DNA of 64,000 bases from Acinetobacter guillouiae CIP 63.46. GTDB taxonomy: Bacteria > Pseudomonadota > Gammaproteobacteria > Pseudomonadales > Moraxellaceae. The position numbers and the translations under genes were made by a program. Where the stretch lies: contig NZ_KB849283.1 of NCBI RefSeq assembly GCF_000368145.1, positions 310,001 to 374,000 of the forward strand. Reading direction: 5' to 3'. Shown one piece after another: positions 53,848 to 64,000 of the stretch. Every line of letters begins with the position of its first letter. Position 1 is the stretch's first letter. The notes under the pieces were generated by a model. That model saw only the letters and a list, made by a program, of their open reading frames with translations, searched no databases and had not been told where the DNA came from.

Positions 53848-56800
53848 TTATTCACTGTCTAAAGTCATTAAACTTGCATTTCCGCCTGCAGCCGCAGTAT
53901 TGATACTGATTGCACGTTCAATAAGTAATGGTGCAAGTGGAATAATTGTATTGGCATCCGCTAAATGAGTTATGCCAACAATTGCACCTTCACGATGCGC
54001 AATCAGAGTTTGTAATTCTTTTAGACCAGCACCTTGATGTAAAACAGCATCAAACTCTCCAACAGCCACATCATTGATCATCGAAAATTTTTGTTGCAAC
54101 GCTTTTGGCATACTTTGAATCATTTTTAAAGCAATCGCATCGTCACTTAAAATACAGACTTGTGCATTGAGAGACAAAATTGCATTAAACTGATTCAGTA
54201 AAGCCTGTTCTTGCGCTGCGATTGCCAATATCCGATGACGTGATACAACATGGTATTGATTCAATTCACCTGTTGGACCCGGAAGTTCATATAAAGCAAT
54301 CGGTGATTGATACTGATGCATAGCCCATTGCGAATGATGCTGTTTTGCCCAAGTGTGAAATTCTGTTTGAATCTCAGATGGTTTTAGATTGAGCTGTTCC
54401 GAAATATTTTTTACAGTACCAAAAGGGCGATTGGGTAGGGCTGTATGCTGCATTAATTTATATAAATAAATCGGACCACCAGCTTTAGGCCCTGTTCCTG
54501 ATAAACCTTCACCACCAAAAGGTTGTACGCCTACAACGGCACCTACAATATTACGGTTAATATATAAGTTACCCACTTCCGCATGTTCAATGGTGGTTTG
54601 AATAGTTTCATCGATACGTGTATGTAAACCCATGGTTAGGCCATATCCTTTTGCATTGATATGTTCTAACAATTGCTTTAATTCACCATATTTATAGGTA
54701 ATGACATGCAATACAGGTCCAAAAACTTCACGTTTTAAATCATTCAGATTTGGAAGTTCAATCACCGTCGGGACAATAAATGTGCCTGCATTTAGATCAG
54801 ATGTTGGTGTTTCATAAGCAAGTTGATGTATTGCATAGCCCTTATTACGCATCATTTCGATATGTTTTTCAATATTCTGTTGCGCTTCACCATCAATCAC
54901 TGGACCTATATCTGTTTTAAGCAAAATAGGTTGTCCAATGTTGAGCTGTTGCATGGCACCTTTAAGCATCTTAATCAAGGTTGCTGCATTGTCTTCTTGA
55001 ACGCACAATACTCGGAGGGCAGAGCAACGTTGACCAGCGCTATCAAATGCTGAATTTACTGCATCAATTACGACTTGTTCTGTCAGCGCAGAAGAATCTA
55101 CGATCATCGCATTTTGGCCACCCGTTTCAGCAATCAAAGGAATCGGTTGACCTGTTGGACTCAGGCGTTGTGCTACGGTTTTTTGTAAAATCTTAGCAAC
55201 TTCAGTGGAACCTGTGAACATAATGCCTTGAATACGCTCATCTTGGCTGAGTTTTGCCCCAACTGTTTCACCACGACCAGGAAGTAATTGTACTACTGAT
55301 TTTGGAACTCCTGCTTCCCATAAGATTTGAATTGCTTGTGCTGCAATTAATGGGGTTTGTTCAGCAGGTTTAGCAATTACGGTATTTCCTGCAACAAGTG
55401 CTGCTGAAATTTGTCCAGTAAAAATTGCAAGCGGGAAGTTCCAAGGGCTGATACATAAAATTGTACCCAGTGGGCTGAGTGTGCCATTTTCCTCAATGCT
55501 TTGCATTTGTGCTGCATAGTATCTAAGGAAATCAACGGCTTCACGTACTTCAGCAATACCATTACTATAAGTTTTACCACTTTCACGGCACAGTAAAACC
55601 ATCAGTTCCTGAATACGCGATTCCATAATCGCAGCAGCTTTGAGCAATAACTCTGCACGAAAATCTTGAGATGCATTTTTCCAATTTTCAAAAGCTTGAT
55701 GAGCGTTATCTAAGGCCAAATCGACTTGTGCTGTTTCTGCTTCGATCACATAACCAACTAGATCTGAATGATCAGCTGGATTACGGATTTCTTGCGAATT
55801 TATTTCAGCTAAGTCTTGTAAATCAAGCTGATCGACAAGGCTATAACTGTTCCACTGGTGTTTTAAATAGTGTTGAACAGTTTGATTTAAATCTTGTAAT
55901 TTACTGTCATCAGCTAAGTCTAAACCTTGAGAGTTTTGGCGTATGCCTTGATATAAATCATGAGGAAGCGGAATAGCGGGGTGTTTTAACCCGACTGCGT
56001 GCTCTTTTTCTGCAGTATGTAAAATCTCTTGAACTGGGTTTTCAATCAAGTCTTCAATTTTAATATTTTTATCTGCAATACGGTTAACAAATGAGGTATT
56101 CGCACCATTTTCCAATAAACGTCGAACCAGATAGGCCAATAAGGTTTCGTGATTACCGACAGGCGCATAAATACGACATGGAACCCCTAATTTCTGATCT
56201 GAAACCTTGCCTACCACTTGTTCATAAAGTGGTTCACCCATGCCATGTAAGCATTGGAATTCATATTGACCAAGATAATATTTTTGTGGATCTGCTAACT
56301 CATAAATAGTGGCAAGTGTTTGCGCATTATGTGTTGCAAATTGCGGATACACCTGATCAGGCGCAGCCAATAGTTTTTTTGCACAAGCAATATAAGACAA
56401 ATCTGTATGCACTTTACGGGTAAAGACTGGGTAGTCAGACATACCGTCAATTTGTGCTTTTTTGATTTCACTGTCCCAGTAAGCACCTTTGACCAGACGA
56501 ATCATTAAACGTTTTTGACTACGTTTTGCCAGATCAATAATATAATCCACCACATAGAAACAACGCTTTTGATAGGCTTGGATCACAAAGCCTATACCTT
56601 TCCAGTTTGCCAGTTGTGGCTCAAAGCATAAACGCTCAAGTAATTCTAAAGACAGCTCTAAACGATCCGCTTCTTCTGCATCAATATTGAGACCAATATC
56701 ATAGGTCTTAGCTAAAAGTGCTAAATTTAAAATACGAGGATAAAGTTCATGATGCACACGTTCGGTTTGAGAACGTTGATAACGTGGATGTAAAGCCGAA

Positions 56801-57603
56801 AGTTTAATTGAAATTCCAGGGCCGGTATAAACATCTTTACCTTCAGACGCTTTACCTATGGCATGAATCGCTTGTGTATAGTCTTCGAAATAGCGATCTG
56901 CATCGTGTTCAGTCAGTGCTGCTTCACCAAGCATGTCATAAGAATAACGGAAACCTTTGTCTTCAAGAGTTTTGGCATTGTCCAAAGCCTCTTCAATGGT
57001 TTCACCAGTAACAAACTGTTCACCCATCATACGCATTGCTGCATCAACTGCTTTACGGATGATGCCTTTACCTGTACGTGCTAAGAGCGAGGTGAGGATC
57101 CCCGAAAGGCTGGTTTGTTTAGGTGTTTCCATCAGTTTGCCAGTCAGCATGAGTCCCCATGCAGCAGCATTGACAAACATGAGATTACTTTGGCCTAAAT
57201 GATCTTTCCAGTTACCTTGATTAATTTTATCGCGAATCAATAAGTCTCGGGTCGCACTATCAGGGATACGTAACAAGGCTTCAGCCAAGCACATTAATGC
57301 GATGCCTTCTTGTGAAGACAATGAAAACTCTTGCAGCAGACCTTGTACGATACCTGCTTTGCCTGACGAACTTTTACGGTCACGTAAGCTATGCGCTAAG
57401 TTAAATGCAATGTCATAAATTTTCTGATTCATTTCTTCAGAAATTTGACTGTGCTCAAGTAAGTTTTCAACGCATTCCGATTCAGTACGACGCCACGCAT
57501 GATTGATTTCTTCTTCAAAATCAGTTTTGTCTTTAAATTCGGTAATGTAATCCAAACTTGGAAGTAGGTTTGCATTTAAAACTTGAGGCGAATCCATATT
57601 CAT
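53848..57603 (-). CDS. putA: Bifunctional proline dehydrogenase/P5C dehydrogenase PutA
   Basis: The 1251-residue enzyme oxidises proline to glutamate. Residues about 1-130 are the PutA arm domain. The FAD-dependent proline dehydrogenase barrel follows ([33 protein letters not shown]). The P5C dehydrogenase follows from about residue 600 ([28 protein letters not shown], catalytic Cys in [30 protein letters not shown]). The N-terminal ribbon-helix-helix DNA-binding domain of E. coli PutA is missing, so it should not repress itself; the divergent putR gene fits that. AGGA precedes ATG 57603. Confidence 0.96.
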   Translation of the reverse strand: MNMDSPQVLNANLLPSLDYITEFKDKTDFEEEINHAWRRTESECVENLLEHSQISEEMNQKIYDIAFNLAHSLRDRKSSSGKAGIVQGLLQEFSLSSQEGIALMCLAEALLRIPDSATRDLLIRDKINQGNWKDHLGQSNLMFVNAAAWGLMLTGKLMETPKQTSLSGILTSLLARTGKGIIRKAVDAAMRMMGEQFVTGETIEEALDNAKTLEDKGFRYSYDMLGEAALTEHDADRYFEDYTQAIHAIGKASEGKDVYTGPGISIKLSALHPRYQRSQTERVHHELYPRILNLALLAKTYDIGLNIDAEEADRLELSLELLERLCFEPQLANWKGIGFVIQAYQKRCFYVVDYIIDLAKRSQKRLMIRLVKGAYWDSEIKKAQIDGMSDYPVFTRKVHTDLSYIACAKKLLAAPDQVYPQFATHNAQTLATIYELADPQKYYLGQYEFQCLHGMGEPLYEQVVGKVSDQKLGVPCRIYAPVGNHETLLAYLVRRLLENGANTSFVNRIADKNIKIEDLIENPVQEILHTAEKEHAVGLKHPAIPLPHDLYQGIRQNSQGLDLADDSKLQDLNQTVQHYLKHQWNSYSLVDQLDLQDLAEINSQEIRNPADHSDLVGYVIEAETAQVDLALDNAHQAFENWKNASQDFRAELLLKAAAIMESRIQELMVLLCRESGKTYSNGIAEVREAVDFLRYYAAQMQSIEENGTLSPLGTILCISPWNFPLAIFTGQISAALVAGNTVIAKPAEQTPLIAAQAIQILWEAGVPKSVVQLLPGRGETVGAKLSQDERIQGIMFTGSTEVAKILQKTVAQRLSPTGQPIPLIAETGGQNAMIVDSSALTEQVVIDAVNSAFDSAGQRCSALRVLCVQEDNAATLIKMLKGAMQQLNIGQPILLKTDIGPVIDGEAQQNIEKHIEMMRNKGYAIHQLAYETPTSDLNAGTFIVPTVIELPNLNDLKREVFGPVLHVITYKYGELKQLLEHINAKGYGLTMGLHTRIDETIQTTIEHAEVGNLYINRNIVGAVVGVQPFGGEGLSGTGPKAGGPIYLYKLMQHTALPNRPFGTVKNISEQLNLKPSEIQTEFHTWAKQHHSQWAMHQYQSPIALYELPGPTGELNQYHVVSRHRILAIAAQEQALLNQFNAILSLNAQVCILSDDAIALKMIQSMPKALQQKFSMINDVAVGEFDAVLHQGAGLKELQTLIAHREGAIVGITHLADANTIIPLAPLLIERAISINTAAAGGNASLMTLDSE

Positions 57604-57723
57604 TGTCAACGTCCTGTGACTAGCAAATATTTTTGTTGAGCAGATAGGTTTATATAATTTATGATTACAGAATATTTAGTGAATAACTCACTATAATTTG
57701 AATAATATTTAGAGAATTATTCT

Positions 57724-58221
57724 ATGGAAAGTGCTTATTTAAGCTTGGATCGTATAGATATTCGGATTTTGGATATTTTGCAAAAAGATGGAAAAATTTC
57801 CAATATTAAGTTGGCTGAAAAAGTTAATTTATCCCCAACAGCCGCGCTTGCTCGGGTGCAGAAATTGACAGGTGAAGGATTTATTTTGGGCTATGAAGCA
57901 AAACTAAATCCGAAAATATTAGGCGCTAATTTTGTGGTATTTGTTGAGATTCTTTTAGACAAAACTACACCCAATGCTTTGGATGCTTTTTCAGATGCAA
58001 TCGTACAATATCCAGAAATTATGGCATGTCATATGATTAGTGGTGGTTTTGATTTTTTAGTGAAAATTCGGTGTGCAGATATGGAGGAGTTCCGTCGTAT
58101 TTCAGGGCAGGTCCTGTGGCAATTGCCTGGGGTAAAGGAAACGCGTAGTTATCCAGTGATGGAAGTGATTAAAGACAGTTCACAATTACATTTAAATTTT
58201 AAAGTGAAAGTAAAGAAATAG
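57724..58221 (+). CDS. putR: Lrp/AsnC-family regulator of proline utilisation
   Basis: The 165-residue regulator has an N-terminal helix-turn-helix (LDRIDIRILDILQKDGKISNIKLAEKVNLSPTAALARVQKL) and a C-terminal ligand-binding ferredoxin-like domain. It is divergent from putA across a 120-base gap. In other bacteria PutR, an Lrp-type protein in this place, activates putA in response to proline. That role is likely here. Confidence 0.88.
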   Translation: MESAYLSLDRIDIRILDILQKDGKISNIKLAEKVNLSPTAALARVQKLTGEGFILGYEAKLNPKILGANFVVFVEILLDKTTPNALDAFSDAIVQYPEIMACHMISGGFDFLVKIRCADMEEFRRISGQVLWQLPGVKETRSYPVMEVIKDSSQLHLNFKVKVKK

Positions 58222-58226
58222 AAAAG

Positions 58227-58245
58227 GGGCATGAATGCCCCTAAC
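58227..58245. terminator. Terminator between putR and putP
   Basis: Stem AGGGGCAT / ATGCCCCT with a short loop between convergent genes. No long T-run. Confidence 0.65.
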
Positions 58246-58272
58246 TCTAATGATTTATTCAAACATTTGAAT

Positions 58273-59778
58273 TTACATATTTTTCATTTCACGGTTATAA
58301 ATTTGCTCAGCATTTTCAAAACGATCAATTACTTCTTTTTCAGGGGCTTTGTCCATTAAACTGACCACAATGATGCTGATGAAAGAAAGCACAAAGCCTG
58401 GCACGATTTCATATAAACCCGTATGCGCCATGGTGTTTTTCCAAACAATTACCGTTACAGCACCGACAATGATACCGATCAATGCGCCATTTAAAGTCAT
58501 ACGTTTCCAAAACACAGACAATAAAATAAGCGGACCAAATGCTGCACCAAAACCAGCCCATGCATAAGCCACTAGACCAAGTACCTTACTTTCTGGGTTA
58601 AATGCCAAGATGATCGCGAGCACTGAAATGGCTAAAACCATTAAACGACCGACCCAAACCAACTCATTTTGTGAGGCTTTTTTACGAAGAAAAGATTTAT
58701 ATAAATCTTCAGTTAAGGTACTTGAGCATACCAAAAGCTGACAGCTTAAGGTACTCATGACAGCGGCTAAAATAGCGGCTAAAACAACACCAGCAACCCA
58801 TGGATTAAATAAGATTTTGGTTAATTCCATAAACACTGTTTCTGGATTTTTTGCCACAATTGCAGCTGACGGAATATCAGGATGTGCTTGGAAATAAGCA
58901 ATACCAACATAACCTACAGCAACAGCGCCCGCTAAACATAGAATCATCCACGCCATACCAATACGACGAGCATTAGGAATGGTTTTCACTGAATCTGCTG
59001 CCATAAAACGGACTAGAATATGCGGTTGTCCAAAATAGCCTAAGCCCCATGCCATTGATGAAATGATGGCGATAAAACTGACCCCTTGGAACATATTTGC
59101 TGCATGTGGACGTGCAGTTTCAATCAATTGATTGACATGTTGTAAATCACCGACTGCCAAGAAAGTCATAATCGGTGCCAACAGTAATGCAAAAATCATC
59201 AAGCCCGCTTGAAATGTATCCGTCCAACTGATCGCAAGGAAGCCACCAATACACACATAACTGATGGTTGCAATCGCACTGACCCAAAGAGCAGTGGTGT
59301 AGTTCATAGCAAAAATACTTTCAAATAAACGTGCACCTGCCACCATGCCTGAAGCACAGTAAATACCAAAGAAGATTAAAATGACCAGCGCAGAAATGAT
59401 ACGGATCACTTTCTTTTTATCACCAAAACGGCTGGTGAAATAATCTGGTAATGTTAATGCATTATTTTGTATTTCAGTATGGACACGTAAACGGCCTGCG
59501 ACCAAATACCAGTTGAGCCAAGCACCAATAATGAGCCCGATTGCGATCCATGATTCAGATAATCCAGTCAGGTAAATTGCACCTGGGAGTCCCATGAGTA
59601 GCCAGCCACTCATATCCGATGCACCTGCTGAAAGTGCAGTGACAAAACTCCCTAAACTTCGACCTCCCAAAATATAATCTGAGAAATCGGTGGTTTTTCT
59701 ATAGGCATATAAGCCTATACAAACCATTGCAATGATATAAAAGATAAACGTGACAACTGTGGGGTTGAGTGAGTCCAT
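58273..59778 (-). CDS. putP: Sodium/proline symporter
   Basis: The 501-residue inner-membrane transporter of the SSS family has about 13 helices. Typical segments are FSDYILGGRSLGSFVTALSAGASDMSGWLLMGLPG and the Na+-site region MAWGLGYFGQPHILVRFMA. ATG 59778 has AAGGA upstream. It supplies proline to PutA and lies on the far side of putR from putA. Confidence 0.94.
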   Translation of the reverse strand: MDSLNPTVVTFIFYIIAMVCIGLYAYRKTTDFSDYILGGRSLGSFVTALSAGASDMSGWLLMGLPGAIYLTGLSESWIAIGLIIGAWLNWYLVAGRLRVHTEIQNNALTLPDYFTSRFGDKKKVIRIISALVILIFFGIYCASGMVAGARLFESIFAMNYTTALWVSAIATISYVCIGGFLAISWTDTFQAGLMIFALLLAPIMTFLAVGDLQHVNQLIETARPHAANMFQGVSFIAIISSMAWGLGYFGQPHILVRFMAADSVKTIPNARRIGMAWMILCLAGAVAVGYVGIAYFQAHPDIPSAAIVAKNPETVFMELTKILFNPWVAGVVLAAILAAVMSTLSCQLLVCSSTLTEDLYKSFLRKKASQNELVWVGRLMVLAISVLAIILAFNPESKVLGLVAYAWAGFGAAFGPLILLSVFWKRMTLNGALIGIIVGAVTVIVWKNTMAHTGLYEIVPGFVLSFISIIVVSLMDKAPEKEVIDRFENAEQIYNREMKNM

Positions 59779-60152
59779 ATTTAATTCAGTCCTTGTGGAG
59801 TAAATCTCCAAGTTTTATTTTTTATCGCATAAGTTTCACGAGCGAATTCTTTCACACAACTAAAAAATATCGCTGTGATTTTTATAAGGTGATTGTGCAA
59901 GATTTATGTATCCGATTGTAACTTTAGATACAAATGCAAAAAATCAGCAATTTATATCCAAAAAAATTCTACTGGGAGTGTTTAGAGACTGTGGGATTAT
60001 ACTTTACGCAAAGTTACATTGTTAACGTTTAATTGATAATTCCATAAAATTGTTTATCGAAATGACATATTTTGCTAGTACAAAAGCAGATAAGAAGGAA
60101 TATTATTGTAACTGCACAACTATAGTGCATAAATATATAATGAGCAGATTAC
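59779..60152. other. Divergent promoter region between putP and aspA
   Basis: Non-coding, with both 5' flanks inside. No operator was recognised with confidence. Confidence 0.4.
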
Positions 60153-61604
60153 ATGGAAACCGTTCAACCTGAAGTTACAAGAATAGAAAAAGATTTATTG
60201 GGAAGTAAAGAAGTTCCTATAAACAGTTATTATGGTATTCATACAATTCGGGCTTTGGAAAATTTTAATATTTCTAAAAATACCGTCGGTGAACAAAGCT
60301 TTTTTATCCGCGCTTTGGCTCAGGTCAAAAAGGCCTCGGCACAAACCAATTTGCAATTTAATAAGATCTCTGAAGAAATCAGTCTAGCGATTCAAAAAGC
60401 AAGTGATGAACTGATTGAAAATCCGCAAAATTGGAAAGATGCTTTTCCATCAGATGTCTACCAAGGTGGTGCAGGTACATCGATTAATATGAACACCAAT
60501 GAAGTCATTGCCAATATCGCATTAGAGTCTTTAGGTTATGCGAAAGGACGTTATGACATCATCCATCCAAATGACCATGTCAATAAATCTCAATCGACCA
60601 ATGATGTCTATCCCACCGCATTACGTTTAGCAACTTACTATTCACTGGATTTGTTATTTGAAAAAATCAATAATTTGATTAGTTCACTAACATTAAAATC
60701 TGCTGAGTTTCAGTATGTGTTAAAAATGGGACGGACCCAGTTACAAGATGCTGTCCCAATGACATTAGGACAAGAGTTTCATGCCTTTGCAACATTACTC
60801 AAAGAAGATGTGCGTTTAATTAAAAAAACCCGTGAACTTTTATTAGAAATTAATTTAGGCGCTACTGCGATTGGTACAGGCGTAAATACACCACATGGTT
60901 ATGCTGCGCAGGTCAATGAAAATTTAAAAGCCTTAACAGGTTTAAACTTAATTGGTGCAGAAGACTATGTTGAAGCGACCAGTGACTGCGGTGTATTTAT
61001 TATCCTTTCAAGCACCTTAAAACGTTTGGCTGTAAAACTCTCTAAAATCTGTAATGACTTACGTCTATTAAGTTCTGGCCCAAGAACAGGTTTATGGGAA
61101 ATTCGCTTACCTGAATTACAAGCTGGTTCATCGATTATGCCAGCGAAAGTCAATCCTGTGATCCCAGAAGTCGTCAATCAAGTTGCATTTAAAGTGATTG
61201 GTAATGATTTAACCATTACCTTTGCAGCAGAAGCGGGCCAATTACAGTTAAATGTGATGGAGCCTGTGATTGCACTTACCATGAATGAATCAATTGAGTT
61301 ACTGATCAATGCGATTCAAACCTTGGATGAGAAGTGTATTCAAGGTGTGGTTGCCAATGAAAAAACCTGTTTTGATGCTGTAATGCGTAGTGTCGGAATT
61401 ATTACCTTACTTGATCCAATTTTAGGTCATGCGAAGTGTGATGAAATTGGGAAGCAATGTATTGCTGAAAATAAAACCATTCAAGAGGTTGTACTTGAAC
61501 AAGGTTTATTGAGCCAAGAACGTCTAGATGAAATTTTCTCTTTTGAAAATATGATTTCAGAAATTGCAGTACAGCCATATGAAGAAATCGGTAAAGCAGG
61601 CTAA
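60153..61604 (+). CDS. aspA: Aspartate ammonia-lyase
   Basis: AspA converts aspartate to fumarate and ammonia. The 483-residue sequence has the family signature GSSIMPAKVNP with the flexible catalytic Ser loop, as well as HVNKSQSTNDVYPTA and MGRTQLQDAVPMTLGQE. Distinguishing it from fumarase C rests on overall sequence feel, such as the N-terminus RIEKDLLGSKEVP, which favours aspartase. A strong terminator follows. Confidence 0.9.
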   Translation: METVQPEVTRIEKDLLGSKEVPINSYYGIHTIRALENFNISKNTVGEQSFFIRALAQVKKASAQTNLQFNKISEEISLAIQKASDELIENPQNWKDAFPSDVYQGGAGTSINMNTNEVIANIALESLGYAKGRYDIIHPNDHVNKSQSTNDVYPTALRLATYYSLDLLFEKINNLISSLTLKSAEFQYVLKMGRTQLQDAVPMTLGQEFHAFATLLKEDVRLIKKTRELLLEINLGATAIGTGVNTPHGYAAQVNENLKALTGLNLIGAEDYVEATSDCGVFIILSSTLKRLAVKLSKICNDLRLLSSGPRTGLWEIRLPELQAGSSIMPAKVNPVIPEVVNQVAFKVIGNDLTITFAAEAGQLQLNVMEPVIALTMNESIELLINAIQTLDEKCIQGVVANEKTCFDAVMRSVGIITLLDPILGHAKCDEIGKQCIAENKTIQEVVLEQGLLSQERLDEIFSFENMISEIAVQPYEEIGKAG

Positions 61605-61646
61605 TTGTTTGAATTACGCCTGTTGATCCGTGTAAAAAACGCTGAT

Positions 61647-61674
61647 AAATACAGCATTTCGGTGCTGTATTTTT
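61647..61674 (+). terminator. Rho-independent terminator of aspA
   Basis: Stem AAATACAGCA / TGCTGTATTT, 6-base loop, then T. Confidence 0.88.
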
Positions 61675-61747
61675 ATGCATGGTAAAAAAAGTAAAGTTTC
61701 TTTATAATTCAACAAAATTTAAAATCACCAACAAAAGTCAATAATCT

Positions 61748-62749
61748 ATGAATAATAAACATTTAATTCTCGCCTTAAGCTTGGTACTTCTTTCTGGATG
61801 TGCAAAAAAATCGGAAGAAGCTGCTGAAAGTTCGGCGTCTGCTCAAGATGCACAAGTTGTTGCTCAGGATGCTGCACAAGCGGCTGATGCCGCAGAAAAA
61901 AGTGCTGAACAAGCTACTGAAAATTCTGTTGATACCACACCTGTGACTGAACAAAAACCTGAAACTATTTTAAGTACCGATGTCAGTCAAGCAGAAAAAG
62001 CACGTCGTATGGTGCGTGAAGCTCAGGTTAATTTTACCGCCAAAGATGTGGTTAAAACTGCTTTAGAAATTGATAAGCTCACTTTTCAAGCGGGTGGCTT
62101 TATAGAGCAGAAAAATATCAGTTTTGATGTACTCGATGTAAAAACACAAAAAATTGCGGATGGTAAAATCCGAGTTTTTGAAAAAGTTGATCCGCATGCG
62201 GAGATCATTGTCAGAGTACCGAGTGATAAAGCTGCGGTATATGTCAATCAGTTATTGCCATTGATGTACTTTTTAAATCAACAACAATATTCTGCAAAGC
62301 GGTTTGAGTTAAAGCTTTTAGAAGAAAAAATTGGACAAACTCAAACTGTACCTAGTGATACAAAACAATCACAGCTGAATGAAATTTCCCGTTTAACCCA
62401 ACTTGAAGTTCAAGATCGGGTGCGTTTTAGCACGATTAGTATTGCCATTAAGCAACCTGCAATGGTGAGAGAAAGTCTGGATGTTGATGTTGCTGCTGTG
62501 GCACGCTTAAACGGTGATAATTTTTGGAAGCGTGCTTGGGAAGGTGTTCAATATGGCTGGCAATTTATTTTGGATTTATTGGTTATTTTAGTCACCATTT
62601 GGCCACTTTATTTACTGGTATTTCTTGGCTTGATTATTTATCGAGTGATTAAGCCTTTAATGAATAAATTATTTGATGATTCATCTTCGACTAAACCTTC
62701 TAAAGATGTGAAAAAAGATCAGAGTAATTCTACAGATGACAATGCATGA
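61748..62749 (+). CDS. DUF4349 lipoprotein
   Basis: The 333-residue protein has a lipobox LSGC, an Ala/Glu/Gln-rich coiled-coil-like stretch (residues about 25-75), a DUF4349 domain, and a C-terminal membrane helix (LYLLVFLGLIIYRVI) with a polar tail. DUF4349 proteins are envelope proteins without a settled function. It forms its own unit with a terminator behind it. Confidence 0.82.
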   Translation: MNNKHLILALSLVLLSGCAKKSEEAAESSASAQDAQVVAQDAAQAADAAEKSAEQATENSVDTTPVTEQKPETILSTDVSQAEKARRMVREAQVNFTAKDVVKTALEIDKLTFQAGGFIEQKNISFDVLDVKTQKIADGKIRVFEKVDPHAEIIVRVPSDKAAVYVNQLLPLMYFLNQQQYSAKRFELKLLEEKIGQTQTVPSDTKQSQLNEISRLTQLEVQDRVRFSTISIAIKQPAMVRESLDVDVAAVARLNGDNFWKRAWEGVQYGWQFILDLLVILVTIWPLYLLVFLGLIIYRVIKPLMNKLFDDSSSTKPSKDVKKDQSNSTDDNA

Positions 62750-62777
62750 TTTTACTTAGTGCTATGCTGTAATTTTT

Positions 62778-62805
62778 AAAGCCAGTGCAATTGCACTGGC
62801 TTTTT
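62778..62805. terminator. Bidirectional terminator between convergent genes
   Basis: Near-perfect palindrome AAAGCCAGTGCAATTGCACTGG..., ending in a T-run on the plus strand and an A-run before it. Confidence 0.9.
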
Positions 62806-63505
62806 AATGTGTTGTCAGTTTTTCAAAAAGCTGTTGCATCCCTTCAGTCGCACTCATTTTTAAACATTGGTATTGTTGGGGAACACGCTCATAACTGGCT
62901 TGTGGATCAATATAATACGCATCACTGTATTCTGGAATCTCGTGAATCAAACCTGCCACAGGGTAGACGGTTAATGTGGAGCCAATAACAATAAAAATAT
63001 CAGCATCACGGATCATCTGTACTGCTTCTTCATACGCAGGAACCGCTTCACCAAACCAAACTACATGAGGTCGAAGTGGAAACCCTTCAGGACATTTATG
63101 TTGTTCTAGGTCCAATTGCCAACCATCTATAGGATAAAACTCATTTGTGTACTGCGCATTGGGTTTAGAACTTTTAGCAAGGCGGATATTGCCATGTAAA
63201 TGAATAACCTGTTGGCTTCCTGCACGTTCATGTAGATCATCAATATTTTGAGTAATTACAATGACATCAAAATGTTGTTCGAGTTGAGCAATGATATCGT
63301 GTGCTTGATTGGGCTGAGCATTGAGAATATGTTGACGTCGTTCATTGTAAAAACGTTGCACCAAGGCAGGGTTACGCCGCCAAGCTTCAGGTGTAGCCAC
63401 CTCTTGAATATCATAATTCTCCCATAAGCCATTACTATCTCGGAAAGTGCTGATTCCACTTTCTGCACTCATTCCTGCACCTGAGAAAACTACAATTTTT
63501 TTCAT
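62804..63505 (-). CDS. cobB: Sir2-family NAD-dependent protein deacylase
   Basis: The 233-residue sirtuin has the NAD motifs GAGMSAESGISTFRDSNGLW and ITQNIDDLHERAG, catalytic His in HLHGNIRL, and VVWFGEAVP. It removes acyl groups (class III type: acetyl or succinyl) from Lys. Of the four zinc-binding Cys of most sirtuins only one (HKCPEG) is present, so the zinc ribbon is probably lost, as in some other bacterial class III sirtuins. Start ATG 63505 gives the conserved N-terminus; a longer frame to 63604 adds hydrophobic sequence. Confidence 0.9.
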   Translation of the reverse strand: MKKIVVFSGAGMSAESGISTFRDSNGLWENYDIQEVATPEAWRRNPALVQRFYNERRQHILNAQPNQAHDIIAQLEQHFDVIVITQNIDDLHERAGSQQVIHLHGNIRLAKSSKPNAQYTNEFYPIDGWQLDLEQHKCPEGFPLRPHVVWFGEAVPAYEEAVQMIRDADIFIVIGSTLTVYPVAGLIHEIPEYSDAYYIDPQASYERVPQQYQCLKMSATEGMQQLFEKLTTH

Positions 63506-63676
63506 AGGATAAACAATTAAAATTTTTAAAATCCTAACATAAATATTGTGAAATATGAGTGAAACGTATTTTCTTAGAATTAATTTGTTATAAAATAACA
63601 GCAAGTCATACTTCGATCATTTCGAATATTTTTTATAAAAATCAAATGCACTAGAAATAAGTCAAAATGGAACAGC

Positions 63677-64000
63677 ATGGAAACACGTGATATTGTCAAT
63701 GCCCCTGAAGTGAAAAAAACAATTGTAGAGCGTAGTCAACGCCGTAAAGATGATCCAGAAATTACTCAGTGGTTTGAAAAAAAATTCTTTGAATATGTGA
63801 TTAAACAATTCAATCCAGTTTTTTATGTAAATTCGGTCTCTGCTTGGAAAATTTGTCAACTTCCACAGCCTATTCCTACATGGTTTTTGAACAAGCTTGA
63901 ACAGCAGCCAGAACATCAGATGTTGTATGTTGATCCTTTACATGAACAGATTTTGGAACTGGAAAAGCCCATTTTAGAGTTTTTTAATTCGCGTTTAAAA
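63677..64000 (+). CDS. Hypothetical protein, C-terminus outside the window
   Basis: The frame from ATG 63677 (METRDIVNAPEVKKTIVERS) stays open for 108 codons to the right edge. It is soluble, with many charged residues and a Trp/Phe-rich middle (FNPVFYVNSVSAWKICQLP). Family not recognised. Confidence 0.6.
   Translation, partial: METRDIVNAPEVKKTIVERSQRRKDDPEITQWFEKKFFEYVIKQFNPVFYVNSVSAWKICQLPQPIPTWFLNKLEQQPEHQMLYVDPLHEQILELEKPILEFFNSRLK

Overview
The window looks like a chromosomal segment of an Acinetobacter species. Support: low-GC gammaproteobacterial DNA; a RecA, an XseAB and an aroQ-accB-accC operon of Moraxellaceae type; a PutA without the ribbon-helix-helix domain beside an Lrp-type regulator; and umuD and umuC genes that each carry a palindromic UmuDAb-like operator instead of a classical LexA box. 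I cannot name the species. No rRNA, tRNA, CRISPR array, prophage or plasmid backbone was seen.

Layout. 0-5.2 kb: an acyl-CoA synthetase and a frameshifted short-chain dehydrogenase, then recA, hslR and a YrfG-type nucleotidase, all on the minus strand. 5.2-8.3 kb: cysQ, a MITE-like repeat and a histidine phosphatase. 8.3-14.2 kb: a large surface M66 metalloprotease lipoprotein with a tandem-repeat linker and a lectin-like end, a phosphatase, DAHP synthase and a TauE exporter. 14.4-15.8 kb: an intact IS4-family insertion with 16-bp inverted repeats and a 9-bp target duplication, sitting inside an older interspersed repeat. 15.9-20.6 kb: a divergent locus around a Fur-box-like site (DUF4198 protein; ApbE-DUF2271 fusion; PepSY-type membrane protein; membrane-anchored flavodoxin/NADPH reductase), best read as an iron-responsive transmembrane electron-transfer system. 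20.8-27 kb: amidase, MASE1-GGDEF diguanylate cyclase, a small secreted protein and aroQ-accB-accC.

27-32 kb is a DNA-damage region: umuC, a YcaQ/AlkX-like glycosylase and umuD, with matching operators before umuC and umuD, plus a 74-residue protein that is about 69% Gln+Asn. 32-38 kb holds a second copy of the MITE-like repeat just upstream of a MarR regulator, then a dsbD-tlpA-dsbG periplasmic thiol operon. 38-43.3 kb: pepN and xseAB. 43.4-52.7 kb is AT-rich accessory DNA with small lipoproteins (one MliC-like), small membrane proteins, a broken Sel1-repeat gene, a Cas2/VapD-like small protein, an exported formamidase-like protein and a lipoprotein esterase. 52.7-64 kb: an SMR efflux pump with a TetR regulator, the proline and aspartate catabolic genes (putA, putR, putP, aspA), a DUF4349 lipoprotein, a sirtuin and a gene running off the end.

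How genes work together: putP imports proline, PutA converts it to glutamate under PutR control, and AspA can feed aspartate carbon to fumarate. DsbD passes electrons across the inner membrane to DsbG and the TlpA-like protein. RecA activation should relieve UmuDAb-type repression of umuD and umuC. The ApbE/PepSY/flavoreductase set should carry NADPH electrons outward when iron is scarce. Two genes (the dehydrogenase and the Sel1 gene) are broken by single missing bases, at least two of the three in short homopolymers, so sequencing error must be excluded before calling them pseudogenes.
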